In this document: positions 25,316 through 37,744 of the stretch, piece by piece
Layout: each line of letters opens with the position of its first letter
Position numbering within the stretch: position 1 is the first letter of the stretch
NCBI GenBank assembly: GCA_009741485.1
Contig: CM019217.1
Span: 39,069,303 to 39,133,302 of the forward strand
Reading direction: 5' to 3'
DNA from: Malurus cyaneus samueli
Taxonomy: Eukaryota; Chordata; Aves; Passeriformes; Maluridae
DNA length: 64,000 bases
Translations under genes and position numbers: made by a program
The notes under the pieces: model-generated
The model's input: only the letters and a program-made list of their open reading frames with translations
What the model was told of the DNA's origin: nothing
Database searches by the model: none

Positions 25316-28300
25316 GGAGTTGGAATATAAATGAAATTGGCCAGAAATATGGAAATTTGAGAAGCTCAACAACAAGTGACCTGCCAGCAAAGACATACAT
25401 GAATATTCAAAGCCAAAGAAATATTGGTTTCTTTACTGTAAATGTTTATCAGGGGTGGTATTATAGCATTGTTCCAATGACAGCTGTATCAGTACTAAAG
25501 GATGAACTCCTAAACTCAGAGCAATTAGTGATTTTATTCTATGGGCACTTGGCAAAACAAAACCACATGTATTATATAACAAATGCAAATCCTTTTCTTC
25601 TTGAGTGCCAAAAAGAAATGATTACATAACCGAACAAAGCAAATAGATGGATGTGACACAGTAAATCTTCAAGCTTTCATAGTCTATAAGGTAGTAGAAT
25701 AGAACATTTTGTGGTAAAAGTAACTGTTCCATGTGAACTATCTGGTGAGGAATCTGATCTGACACAACACTTTGAGCCAAGAATGTGTTAGCTCTTGGGT
25801 GAAAGCATGTGTTATTTTTCCCTATGAAAAATAAGTTGAGCCTTCATCTAAAGATTACTTAAAAGTGTACAAGTTATAGGCAGAACTCATCCGTGCACAA
25901 GTGTAATTCTGTTGTTCTCTAAAGACAACAAATGCAATTTCTGATACATACTGGCGCTTCCAGAATCTTAGACTGCACAATTTGGGTGTATTTACTACTT
26001 TGTGTCTTATGATTTTAAAGCCCATTTAACCTGAACCTTGGCTACTCAGATTCAAAACTGAGTCTCAAAACTTTCAGTTTTTTGCTCCTTCAGATTTTCC
26101 CATATTGAGATGCTTGTCTCAAGTATCTGAGCAGCAAGGTTCCTAGTTAATGTACGAAAGTCAGAAGCCTCAGGGGAATGCTGCTTGCCTGTCTTTTCTC
26201 CATCTGTTATAGTTCTCATACAACATGTGGAAGACTGGCACTTAGTTCTGTTTTCTGGATGGTGAAATTCAAACTTAAATACTTCTTTCCAGCAGGATAT
26301 TGAAGCTCAAACACCACTCAGATGGCATTGCAGTCAACTCCTGCTATAGTGTCTCAGTACTTTCAGGTCTCTCCTAATACATAGTAGAAATCAAATCCTT
26401 CATTTCCTAATGTAATAATACATCAATATAAAGATTTATATTTACTTGTAAGAACTCGATGTCACAGGTAATATCAGTTCATAAAAAAATGGCTGTCTTT
26501 TAACTCAGATACTTATACCTTTGTGCCATGTTTCAAGTTTGACTCGCGTAACAGCAAGCCCCTTCGAACATCTTCAGTACAACTGATGCAAATAAGGATC
26601 TCTTTAATGAGGAGTTTTTACTATTTAGTTCAACTAGGCAGCAAGTTTATGTCAAGGACAGTCTGATAGCTTGATGAATAAAAGTGGTTCTGACTGTGAA
26701 TAAAGATTTTCGGATCATGTCTATAGCTTAATTTTGCTATCTTCACTAAGCCATTCTTCATCCTGCTCATAGTCTCACTGAACATTTATATCTTCATGTT
26801 CACATCTAAAGGTAAAACTGACTCAACATATAAGTTCATAAACAGAGAACTATCTATTTATTCCATACCCTGAAAGCTATCTGAACCAGTTAAAAAATAA
26901 TTGCTTATAATTGAAAGGGAAAAGTAGGTGTTTTAAACTTTGAAATACTAATTTTACAATTGAGTAAGGTAATACAAGCTCCAGTTTTTCATTCTGTATT
27001 GATGAAAACTATAAAAGGGTTATAGGAGGTGCAATACTCTATCAAAGTTGATTCCTGAAAGAAAAAAAAAGCCCAAAGCTGTGGAAAGGAAATCCAGATA
27101 TAGATGAGAAAATACAATCTAGATTAGTTCCAAGATCCATTTTTTTAAGCCCCAGGAATAGATACATTATTCTATAAGTAAATTTACAAATTAATTTCCA
27201 AATAATAAAATTTCCAATTAATAAAAGAAATTAAATTAAATTGCCTGTATGTTTTCACATTAGAATAACCCCACCAAATTTAGAAAATATTTAAAATCCC
27301 ACCAAACTTGAAAAGGACATAAAATCCCAGGAGTAGATTCAAACTATCTGAATACATTCAAGACAATTTGATGTTACAATATGATTCAGCATACTTAGCC
27401 AACCATAATGCATTGCACAGTTAATACATCTTGATTATACATACTGTATTGACGATCTTAGTTTTAATGGAATTGCTTTAAATAAAATATTAATTCCCCA
27501 GGTAATCTTATTTTTATATTGGAATTTAGTTTTAAATTAAAATAAAATATTAACGAAACAATATATTGCTTTGATAAAAATTATTCTTGAAATCCAAGTT
27601 CTTTCACACAATAATTTACATATTTATGTGTTTCTATTCCTATATTCAAAAATGTTATTTCAGCCTCAAATGAAATATGCAAAAGCAGTATTTAATCACT
27701 AAGACAACAGGTCAACTTTTTACCAGCATCCAGATAGATTAATTGAATTCTTTCACATAAGTTGTTTTCTCCTAATACTCTTCCCAGATTTCAGTCAGTT
27801 CCTAAATGTATTAATTGCCTTTTGTTGTATTTGATATGTCAGTCATTCTTCCCTCAGAGTGAAATGAAAATAGAATTTTTTCACTCTTTAAGTTTTGTCA
27901 TAGTTTATTGTACAATATCATACATCAGATACCTTCAAGCCTGTGAAATAACTATTTTTCAGATTTAGCTCCTAGATACATAGGAAGTGAATACTTTATC
28001 ACTGAACTTTATCAGCTTTGAGATAGTGCCTCATTCAGACAGCCTCACAAACCATGAGCTTGAAAGTGTGAAAAATTTAGACGTCCAGACCTGGGAATAT
28101 TTTCTTCCTCTCCCCCAAGGTGTGCAATCTTCAGTCAAGATTCAACTCTTGTCTAAATAATTGCAGAGCTGTTTACCACTACTTTATGGCTTTGAGTATA
28201 GAAAGGTGTGGTTTTTTTCCTTGTCCCAAGAGGGTTGGGAGAATCTTCTGCTCCAAACAACCCTTGCAAAGTCTCTGTTATGAAGTAAATCCTGCTGCCT

Positions 28301-29460
28301 CGTATGTTCTCCACCAAGATGACAATTATCCACAAATTGGATCTCCAGCTGTGTTTTACAAGACTTTCAGTCACGTTACACAAACTCTTAATTATGCCCC
28401 CAGAGATACTGTGTTCAGTTCTCCTGTCCTTATCAGAACCAAATTTTTCACATGATGTATTGCTCCTATGCCCTCAAATCTGAATTATATAACTTTGAAT
28501 TTTTTCCGTTTCCTCATCTGACATTTTTGTGTACAACTGTTGTGAAAACCGTGCATCTTTGTAGCAGTGTTACTGGGGAGGAGAGTGTTTGTCTTGTGTT
28601 GTCTTTCTCAGCAGAGCTGAAAGCTTGTCTAGGGTGCTGGGAGGGTTTGCTGTAGCCCACAGCTTTTCCATGACATGAATCCATGCTGGACTATCAGCAT
28701 GTGCTAGTCCCAGCTACTGTGGTCAACCAGCTGAAAGTTCAAAACAAGCAATTGAGAGAGCAGCAGCTTCTTGAAGCACCTCTGGCTGAGGGACCCCTTG
28801 AAGCCAGACAGACACACTGCCTTCAGCAGTCAGCTCAGCTGCTCAGTTTTACATTGGCTCTGCAATACATCAAAAACCTTTGCACGGTCAAACACACATT
28901 TTAGTTGTGTTTGGTCACAGGAAAAATTTCTGATCCCCATCAGCCACATGCCTTTCTGTGATGCTTAAATTCAACCTAAATCTGCAAGCACATTTCCTTT
29001 GCACATATGTGGTGTGTCAAAACCTTGTGGTAGGCTTTAAACAGTTATGCTTTTAGACAAAACATAATTTTCTCTTAATATTAACTTATTGATTTCCTTA
29101 ATTTTTGCTTACCTTTTTAATTCAAATAAAGGTTTGCTTTAGATTCACATAGTTTGAGTAGAAAAGATCACAAAAAATGTGCCAGCTTCTTATTTAGCTC
29201 CTTCTTTCACTTGAGCCAGTTAAATAAAATTTGTCAAGTTACAGCAACAGAGCCATTCTGCTCAGTCAGGCTCAGCCTCACGAGGTATCTCATGAGACCA
29301 AACCCCTGCACTCATTCAGAAGATCCAGAGATAAAGCACTTGATTGTGGTGAAAAACCTTGTGTTTGTGTTCAACTCCTTCAATAGGCACAGCACTGAAT
29401 AATTAAAAAGTTCTCAAAAAGCTATTTTTGCATAATATTTCTACAGTAATATTTCTGTGC

Positions 29461-29463
<3 letters not shown>

Positions 29464-29498
<35 letters not shown>
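29464..29498. repeat. A tract of 35 bp
   Basis: A pure run of 35 A. There is no AATAAA signal shortly upstream and no gene-like sequence attached, so it is not convincing as the tail of a processed retrocopy. Confidence 0.95.
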
Positions 29499-29501
<3 letters not shown>

Positions 29502-32500
29502 ACCATAGCAAAGCAGCTCTTTCCTTTGTTGCTTTTCATTAGTTTTGCTTTGGAATAAAAACTTGTTTTCTTGTGTCTCGTTTTGGACAGGGTCTGGACT
29601 AAAAGCATTTTCTTATCATATAAGCAATTCATTCTATGACTGCACATTCATCTATAGTCCCAAAAGGTCATGACATGGTTTTCAAAGAAGAGCACTAAAA
29701 CAACATTCTTGTAATAAATGAAGACAGTTCCATTAAAATTAAATCTTTGGCAGAGGTGAATGATGTAAAGTATAATGGACACAGGACATTCAGAAATGTG
29801 CTTTAATTTACCTACAGGCAAGTAAAACAAAGTTTCTTTCTTCAGTCTGAACACAAGAAAAGAAAAATTGTATCCTTTTCTTTTAACCAAATGTAGAGGA
29901 AGGATATAATGTTGGTTTTCATCATGAAATCAATGCAAATCTGGTTAGAGGGGAAATTATTAACAGCAGTAATGGGAGAGGCGAAGTAACGGAAATTTCC
30001 CCTTAGCTTTTCATGAATGTTTATTTTAAAACCAGACCAGTTGCATTGACACATGCATCCATTGGCAGGTAAATTATGCACATTACACATAAATTGCATT
30101 ATCAGATTGGACATCAGCTTTCTAAACTTAATCACAAGAAGTTAAAGTATTTCTTTTCTTATGTTACTGGGGCCATTACACCATTGATATAATCTTTTTC
30201 CAGTGAACCGTTATTGAAACTTGCATATTTTATAGCAACAAAGACAGCTAGCTAATCGCTATGTGTGTTCACACATATGTATTGATGGAACTATTCCATA
30301 CTGGCTGTAATTTTCAGAAATGCACTACATTGTTGCTGGCATCTTTTTTTGATGTAAAAAAATATCGAAAAAAAAAAATAAATTATGTCACTTGCTCCAG
30401 TTTGGTTGTCAGTGTATTCTTACTCTGAATGGCCTCTTCTAATGAACCTTATAGATGTTCTTAGCAAATAACTGGGAAATGTTAATCAAGAGTTTCACTT
30501 AACAAGGAGCTGCAAATTATCCAACTTGTTCAATTTTCCGATAGCCATCTTTCAAATTTAATTATTGGCACTGTTTTTCCCCTACTACTCAAAGAAAATG
30601 ATTTGACTATTTTATAAATTGCATTATCAAGGATTTTACATCACTTTAATAAATAATAATTCTACCAAATTCTTTTAGAACATCACTCTAGTGATTAACA
30701 AGCTCTCAATAGTGATCATTTCAATATATCTGATAAATATCACAAGTCTTAATACAGAAGAATTATGCGAAGAGAGAAAAGCCCCATGGTCTTTGCTGCA
30801 GCCATGATTATGTCGGTAATGCATACAGAAACAGAATGTCTTCCCACTCTTGGAGGTGTTTAAGCAAGTTCTGCCTGTAGGACAGGTCATAATTATTATG
30901 TGAACAGATGGGATAAAAGCTTCATGGATTCTGTATGCTTAAGTTATATAATTTAGATAAACAGGAAAAAAAAAGGCAGGCCAGGGAAGTTCATTTGCGC
31001 AAGCTCATGGGACACATTTATACATCACAGGCATTGAGCATATTGGGATTGCAACGATGTGAAGGTAATTTCAACTACTTTAGCATCTCTCTCTCTCTCA
31101 TCAACAACAAAAATTTCCTGTGCTAGTAAGACCCTGCAAAAAAAAAAAAAAAAAAAAAAGAAAAGATCAGTCTGTCACTTGTAGACATATACAGATATGG
31201 CTGTCTCTAAACTGAAAAGTGTACCTTCTTTTCCCTCCCTACCCCTTCCCAAGGGTACCATCCTTGCCTTCCTCCCAGACAGTGCAGACTGACTTTTGCC
31301 TCCTTTCCAAAGGCTTTGAGTAGCACAGGTCAGCCTAGGCCTGGTTCAAACCTCTTCTGAGAGACTGTAGCCCCCAAAAGTTGTAAATGTTTTATTTTCT
31401 GTTGCTTTCAGAATATAATTATGTCCTGCAGTTGTATATTGCATGAAATTAAGCACTTACTCCTTTTCATGCCATGGGTGGGACACAAGTTACTTCTGTG
31501 GGCACATTTAGGAATTAAAGGCTTGTTGGACTTGTTTGGAGACCTGTGAAGGTCAGAGGGAGAGCCCCTGCCACTGTTTTTTTGTCATTTCCATCCCTCC
31601 TATTGCAAAAGGTCTCTATTGAGCAGTCACTAGACCAGCACTTGGATTTTGACCCGTAGGATATGAGTTGCTTCAATCCACAAAGGGAGCCCAGGGACAA
31701 AGTAACTCTCGACAAATAGATGTGATTTCCATCTGTGAGCCAGGTCTTTGGGTGAGGCAGGCCTTTGAATTGCCATTTCTTTTACTGGTTGACAGAGCTG
31801 GATGATATTTTAAAAACTAATATATGACACTGATGGTAAAGCAGTGCTTAAAAAAAATAAGCAGTGGTTGTCTTCAAATTACTTGTTTTTTTCTAGAATA
31901 ATGAACAATGCTGGCTGAATTTTTTTTAAATTGATGACTTTTATGCCTTTTTAAAAAGGATCTATATTTCTTACATCTATAAGAATGCACTGAAACACAA
32001 CTTATTACAATAGAAGGTACAAATACCCATGACTTAAAAGAGCACAAAAACCCACTAAAACTTGTAAAATATTATTCAGAATAATCCTTGCTGTTTCTAT
32101 TGGCATCTAAGTCATCTTCTTCAGTCTGCATTTATGGTTATTTTATGTTGCTGATCTGGCTCAGTTCAAGTCTTACCACATAACAAATTATTTAAAGCAA
32201 ATAATTGCCATGTCACTGAAACAATGAGTAGCTGAACAGTGTTAGCAATTTTAGCTGGAAACTTATTCATTGTGGAAAAGACGACTAAATAATGTTTCTT
32301 AAAAGGAGTGATTAACTTCTCATTATTTGATCTTTCTTTTTCTTACTGCTGCATAAAGAAAGAGTGTCTTGAAATATTATCTAAAAATAACATTTCTAGC
32401 TCTTCTTTTCAGAGTTTGAAAACTTCAGTTCAAAAATCTAGTTATGAAATTATCTTTTAAGTAAGAAAAGGAAAAAGATATTACAAGTATTCATTGTCCT

Positions 32501-33283
32501 TATGCAAGCCTCTATAATTTTTTAATGTCAATCAAGATCTGTCAAATTATTAATGTACAACGTTCACAAAACCCCTCAAGATCTAACCTAAATGAGTTAT
32601 GAGTCAAAAAACATGAGCTATAAAACAAATTGCAGATATAACTGGGATTTACATGTTAACCTACAGGACATAATTAGATTAAGGTGTTTTTCCAAACATC
32701 TTTCTGCACACATTTGTGGATTGAATTTAAAAAAAAAAAATAGGAAGGCTACTACTGTAGTTTTAACTCCAATTATAAAATACTAACTTCTAAAAGTCAA
32801 AATATTTTCAAATATTTATGCTAGAAATGAAAAGATGACACACACTAACTCATCTTCTCCTTTTTATGGACCTTGCATAACTAAAATTCTATTCTCTGAT
32901 TCTTTAATTATGCCATTATGGAGTAATTGTAAAACTCTACAGAAACAGAACCTATTTTAAACTCCCACTCTTCAGAGGTGTAAAATTATTCCCAACATTA
33001 AGATTGGTAAGTCCATAAGCCATGGACATCGTACATAGAATGAACACAGGAGTGTTCATTTATAAATGGTATGCCAAAAAAAAGTATAACTTTCCAACCC
33101 TGACCAACTATAGGACAAATGGACCCATCATTATATTACTTTTTTTTAGCTGAATCACACCATCAGAAGTACCCTTCCATAATCTCTGCTAATGTTTTAA
33201 CTGAGTTCAGCTGAAATTCCAGTACATCAATATTCTTAAGATTTATTATAGATGCATTACTGTTATTGCTAGAATGATAGTTC

Positions 33284-33286
<3 letters not shown>
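29499..33286. other. AT-rich non-coding DNA
   Basis: There is no recognisable gene or transposon. It holds a 22-bp A tract at 31138-31159 and several short A runs. Open frames are short. Confidence 0.6.
31138..31159. repeat. A tract of 22 bp
   Basis: A homopolymer run after ACCCTGC, followed by a G-interrupted A stretch. No polyadenylation signal lies directly before it. Confidence 0.9.

Positions 33287-33315
<29 letters not shown>
33287..33315. repeat. (AT)n microsatellite, about 14 units
   Basis: An uninterrupted AT dinucleotide array about 100 bp left of the first solo LTR. It is expected to vary in length between individuals. Confidence 0.95.
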
Positions 33316-33318
<3 letters not shown>

Positions 33319-33407
33319 CAGAGCTCTGAACTTTTACATTGAATTTTCAAAGAAAATATGTGGGTTGGAAGAGATTAACACCTACAGTATCCAAATCTGA
33401 AAAACTG

Positions 33408-34357
33408 CTCACTGTCTTGGTTTGAAAGACAGGTGTTTGACAATGAAAGCAGGAACCCCCCTTGGAGTGGCGGATATGAACCCCCTTCCCTCCAATTATT
33501 ACAGCTTTGAAAATCACGGGCTTTCAGGCAAGAATATGGGTAAAAAGGGAATAACAGTTTTTTTACTAATATGTATAACAAGGTAAAACATAACAACAAA
33601 AGCAACAACCAGCCCAGTCCAAACCCAGTGACAGCCTTACAGAGACACAGCCTCCCCTTTGGTGCAGTTACAGTCCCAGTCGGCAGGGGCGCTGTGGCGC
33701 GGGTCCTGGCTAGGTTCAGATGTCCCAGTGGCCAATGGTGGATACAAAATGGCAGAGGTTGACGGAGAAAAGTTTCCTCTGGAAACTCACAGTGGAAATG
33801 CCAATCTCTGTGCTCCTCATGACAGCAAGAAACCCCAGGATGGCAAAGAGACGAGCAGAATCCCATGGCTGCGAGATGGGATGGAGGAAAACTCAGCCCC
33901 TGAAGCTGGAATCAGAGGGGATCCCCAGCAAGGCACAGGAGGGAGAAGATCACAGTGCAGCAACAGGAACCAATAAGCGGAGATGCTGCGCTCTGCAGAA
34001 AAGAGCAGGTGAGCTCTCCCCCTCAGGCAGTAGGTTGACGTCCTTCCCCAAGCCAAGCAGGGCAGGAAGTTAAGTTACCCCCCCTGCCCCACACACACAC
34101 ACACCTCCCCAGCCCAAAACTCCTGTAAGAACTTCCCTCTCTCCAAAGAGAGGGAAAAAAAAAACAACAACCAAAAAAACTGACAGGCAGCAGGAGCGCT
34201 TAGCAAGATTGTTTAGGTGGGGCGTCTTATTGTCTTTACTAATCACCCGGCCATCAAAAGGATGACCTGGCAATCAGTGTATCCCAGAAACAAAATGGGA
34301 AAGAAAAATTCCCCAAGAAAGGAAACAAAAGGAGAAACCTTAACCCACAACACTCAC
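33408..34357 (+). mobile_element. solo LTR of an ERVL-type endogenous retrovirus with 5-bp target duplication
   Basis: The LTR spans 33413-34352 (940 bp). It begins TGTCTTGGTTTGAAAGACAG and ends ACCCACAACA, so it has the standard TG...CA ends. It is flanked by the direct repeat CTCAC at 33408-33412 and 34353-34357, a perfect 5-bp target-site duplication. Five base pairs and the TGTCTTGG start fit class III (ERVL-like) elements of songbirds. No internal gag, pol or env region is present, so the copy was left by recombination between the two LTRs of a full provirus. A CA run lies at about 34089-34103. Orientation is inferred from the 5' end type; no clear AATAAA was seen. Frames inside it, including one of 163 codons on the minus strand, are not genes. 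Confidence 0.85.
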
Positions 34358-35609
34358 TTAAAAAGAAAGAATATAGGGAATATCTGAAACACTCACAGCT
34401 GACTAAAATTAATAGATGAAGCAGATGCCCGGAGTGTGAGTGAGATGGTACAGGCTGAAGAAATGGAGAATTGTGGCTGCCACACATCAAGACAAGGCAA
34501 TCTCTTTGGAAGAGGGTGTCTATTCAAATCATCACAGCAGGAAAGGGAATATAGGACTCCCACAGAACATAGCATGTCCCACAGACTAGAGCTAGATGAT
34601 GAAATTCTGGGGCTGTGATTACTCAGAGCACCCCATCATAAAAAAGAGACTCCATATCCTTGGAAATTTCCATGACACCAAATAAGTTAACCAGAAACAA
34701 AAAAAAACCCTGAAGAATCTGCCTCTGACAGAGGATTGACCGGTAATTTATGGAAAATATGGGGTTTAGTGAAGCAGAATTTACATTTTGTTGGAGACAA
34801 ACTATTATTGAATAGTCCCTCTTTCCAATTTTTGCATTTGTATTTCAGTACAGCTGCAACAAACCTAATTTTGTTTTCTTTCTTAATGGCTAGGAATATA
34901 ATTATCCCTCAGAGAAAAGCTTTCAACCAAGCCACATAAAAGCACTTCTGCTGCAACACTGGTGTATGTGAGCCATTGTTTGAGCATGATAATATGCTGC
35001 TGTAGCGACAGATAAGGATAGAAGCCTGTGGTCAGAGAGGGAAGAGTTGTTTATAAAGACTCTTTGGAGACTAAGAAATAATCTATTCACTAATATGAAT
35101 CATGAACTATTAAAGCGAAAAATAAAATCTCCTTTGTTGGAATGGGGAAATCACCAGACGTCAATGGAATTACATTTGGGGCATTTATGTATTATTCAGT
35201 AGACAATAGAGAATGTAGTAATTGATTTTGGAAGAGGATAAGATTTGCCCAGATGAATCTTTCAAAGCCAGCTAAAGTCTTTTTCACCCCATTAGTATCC
35301 CCAACAGCTAAGTCATGGCTTGAAAAAAATCACTGAAATGAAGACAAGTTTAAAAAATCCTGACTAGGGATTAAGACATTCATAGCAGTACTGGTGTAGT
35401 GGTTTTAATGCTTTTTCTACCAAAAATCAAACTTCCTTTCTATTTTTAAGTATTCTGTTTAATCACAATTACCGCAGGCATTTCAGACGAATCCAATTTG
35501 TCTTGACTTTCACGGATGTTTAGAAGTTACCTCTGCCCACAGACAGCATCAGTAGTTTATCTGTTTTTCTTAAGAAAAGGGGGATTTCTAAAATCCTTCG
35601 ATGTCTCTC

Positions 35610-35649
<40 letters not shown>

Positions 35650-36111
35650 TCCCTTCTATCTCCCTTCTCTCTAAAAAGCAACGTTTTTCTGCAGGGCTTA
35701 ATTGAACATTATCAGAGATTAACCCTCAGTTTTCTAGGCAAATTTATCAGAATTGGTAATTTTCTGACTGAACAAGACTGAAATTCACTGTTAAACAATG
35801 TACAGGGCTAGAAACATATACAAAGAAACTAAGACCCAAGTCTCTTTTGACATATAAGTACTGCAAACTATTATGCTTGAGCTTGCAAAGTGATTTTTAA
35901 TCCATTACCTGATCCTAGAGAAACACTTCTTTTCTCCTATGATTTCTCTTTTTATTATCAAATGTTTGTTTCTTATTCCAAAAGTATTTAGTGGACAAGA
36001 AACAACGTCCAGGAATGGAAATACTAGACATAACTGAAACACCCAGGGGAACTCTCAGCAGGGAAATATAGACATTGAAGTAGGGAGTTTACAAAGCTGT
36101 AAAATAGACTA
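34358..36111. other. AT-rich non-coding DNA between transposons
   Basis: It contains a 34-bp A tract at 35613-35646. No coding sequence or further element was recognised. Confidence 0.6.
35613..35646. repeat. A tract of 34 bp
   Basis: A pure A run after TCTCTCTGT. No retrocopy or polyadenylation signal was identified upstream. Confidence 0.95.
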
Positions 36112-36405
36112 AATCACAGTATCATCAAAGTTTGAATAGACCTTTAGGATCACCTGATTCAGCCTTAAGTCTAGCACCACCATAATCAAGCCTAAACCAT
36201 ATCCCCATGTGCCATGTCCAGATGCCTTAACACTTCTGCTGCCTCCCTGGGCAATTAATTTTAGTTCCTAACCACCCTTTCAGCGGAAAAAAAATTCCTG
36301 ATATCTAATTTGAACCTCCCCTGGTGCAACTTAAGGCACTCTTAAGGCATCCTCTTACCCTTTCACATGACAATTGGTAGAAGAGACTGAACCCCTCCTC
36401 ACTAC
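36112..36405 (-). mobile_element. CR1 LINE, 3' part (split by solo LTR)
   Basis: Starting at AATCACAGTATCATCAAAG, the block follows the order of a minus-strand CR1 consensus: the 3' tail, then 'cctccctgggca', 'ccctttcag', 'ttcctgatatctaatttgaacc' in part, and 'cctggtgcaactt'. It breaks off at CCTCCTCACTAC, exactly where the second LTR begins, and continues at 37745. The number of changes against the usual consensus shows an old copy. Confidence 0.85.
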
Positions 36406-36720
36406 TGTGTTGGTTTTGCTTGGTTCAGTTTTTGGAAGTGAGGGGAAGCCAAAAAGATGGCTCCTGTGAGGAGCTTCTGGAGGCTTCCACCATTCAGCAG
36501 AGCCAATCTGTGGCTCTGAGGATGATGGACAGCCACTGCCAACCTGGGCCAATTGGAGATGGTGGTACACCTCTGTGAAAACAATTTAAGAAGAAATCAA
36601 AACAAGGGAGAGACACAGTAGTTTTGCCAGTGGAGGAGGCTGAGAATACGTGAGAGATGCAGACACCAAGGTCAGTGGATGAGGAGGAGGAGCTGCTCCA
36701 GGCTGGAGCTGGATTCTGCA

Positions 36721-36895
36721 GCCATGGTGACATGTGGGCAGCTGTCCCAGCCCATGGTGACCTGGTAGCAGTGTCCCCTGACCATGGTGCAGAGCAGGCT
36801 GTCCCTCGCCCTGGTGCCATGGTGGAGCAGGCTGCCGAGCCATGGTATGGTGGACAGGCGTCCCTGCAGCATGGTGCAGGGCAGCTGCCCTGCAG
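36721..36895 (+). repeat. degenerate minisatellite, about 30-bp units with CCATGG core
   Basis: CATGG recurs at 36723, 36753, 36783, 36818, 36841 and 36870. The first three units are exactly 30 bp apart; the rest are 23-35 bp. Each unit pairs the CATGGTG core with a GCAG..CTGTCCC-like part. It lies in the left half of the second LTR and gives that region its long open frames. Confidence 0.75.
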
Positions 36896-37247
36896 CAGGT
36901 CCAGAGGGTGAGAGATCCACTCGCAGCCCGTGGAGAGGGAGTCCCACCCGGGGCGGGCGGACGCCGAGAAGGGGCTGTGTCCAGCAGAGAGCCATGGAGA
37001 GAGAGGCCTTGCTCCCGAGTGGAACAGCCTGGCCTTGGGCCTGCACCAGGGGAAAGGGACCCACAGTGCAGCAGTTTTGGGGTGACTGTTTGCCCTGTGG
37101 GGGACTCACGTGCAGCAGATGTGTTGTGGACTGCTGCTCGTGAGATGGAACCGCCGGAGGTTACAGAGAATTGTCCCCGTGGGAGGGACCCACGGCAACG
37201 CAAGGGAAGGATCTTCTCCCTCAGCAGCCACAGATCGATCCGGTGAT

Positions 37248-37458
37248 GAACTGACCAACCCACACCCTACTGACCAACCCAACCCTGAACTGACCAACCC
37301 CACACCCTGAACTGACCAACCCACAACTGACCACCCCACACCTGAACTGACCAACCCACACCTGAACTGACCAACCCACACCTGACTGACCAACCCACAC
37401 CCTGACTGACCAACCCACACCCACTGACCAACCCACACCCGACACCAACCCCACCCGC
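37248..37458 (+). repeat. minisatellite of ACTGACCAACCCACACC-type units
   Basis: About eleven units of 15-21 bp share the core CTGACCAACCC; spacers differ by a few bases (ACACCTGA, ACACCCTG and others). The array lies in the right half of the second LTR, about 100 bp before its AATAAA. The strand bias is strong: C-rich on plus, G-rich on minus. Confidence 0.9.
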
Positions 37459-37557
37459 CCCCCCTCTGCTTTGACTGTCGTGGAAAGTGGGGAGGGAGTG
37501 GGAAGAAGATGGTTCTTTCGAGTTTGATTTTATTTCTCATTCCCTTTTGTTTGTTGT

Positions 37558-37563
37558 AATAAA
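37558..37563 (+). promoter_or_regulatory. LTR polyadenylation signal AATAAA
   Basis: AATAAA follows a TTTGTTTGTTG stretch and is followed by GT-rich sequence (AAGTGTGTTTCC), the usual arrangement of a retroviral LTR poly-A site. Confidence 0.6.
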
Positions 37564-37744
37564 TTACTTCAAATAAGTGTGTTTCCTGTAAAGTTTCCTC
37601 CCGCTCCTTATCCAACTCATGAACCCTTTTGGTTTTTTTTTTTTGTTTTTTTTTTTTCCTTCACTCTTCTCTGCCCAGTGGTGGTGGGGGAGGGAGAATG
37701 AGCAGCTGTTGTGGGTGCCTGGCTTTCGGCCAGCATTCCAAACC

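Larger units (their letters stand above)
19741..29463. other. long AT-rich non-coding stretch
   Basis: Nearly 10 kb with no gene and no clear transposon. It contains a CpG-retaining block (20345-20570) and a small degenerate tandem repeat (25269-25315), both listed separately. A 111-codon plus-strand frame at 28120-28455 has no recognisable product and is judged to be chance. Confidence 0.6.
36406..37744 (+). mobile_element. solo LTR (about 1.34 kb), ERVL-like, inserted into a CR1
   Basis: The element starts TGTGTTGGTTTTGC, typical of avian ERVL-type LTRs, and ends near CATTCCAAACC(A). The target site is ACTAC at 36401-36405 and again at 37745-37749; if the LTR ends in CA at 37745 the duplication is the 4-bp CTAC. 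Removing the LTR and one copy restores an uninterrupted CR1. A polyadenylation signal AATAAA lies at 37558-37563 on the plus strand, which supports the orientation. No internal retroviral genes are present, so it is a solo LTR. It is unusually long because it holds two tandem arrays (36721-36895 and 37248-37458). It is the most GC-rich stretch of the window, and its long open frames on both strands are by-products of that and of the repeats. Confidence 0.85.

Noticed and set aside
29464..29498. A tract as the tail of a processed pseudogene
   Set aside because: No AATAAA, no coding remnant and no target duplication were seen to its left.
33375..33866. Minus-strand frame of 163 codons
   Set aside because: It falls almost wholly inside the first solo LTR (33413-34352) and has no retroviral or cellular protein features.
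36586..37263. Minus-strand open frame of 225 codons, the longest in the window
   Set aside because: It lies inside the second solo LTR and is kept open by high GC and the CCATGG minisatellite. Overlapping frames on both strands are equally open, and no protein family fits.
37248..37458. Regularly repeated short units that could suggest a CRISPR array
   Set aside because: Units are directly adjacent without unique spacers, the genome is vertebrate, and the array lies in an LTR. It is a minisatellite.
37106..37615. Minus-strand frame with repeated V-W-V-G-Q-like peptide, looking like a repeat protein
   Set aside because: It is the translation of the CTGACCAACCC minisatellite inside the LTR; the unit length varies (15-21 bp), so the frame is not kept from unit to unit.
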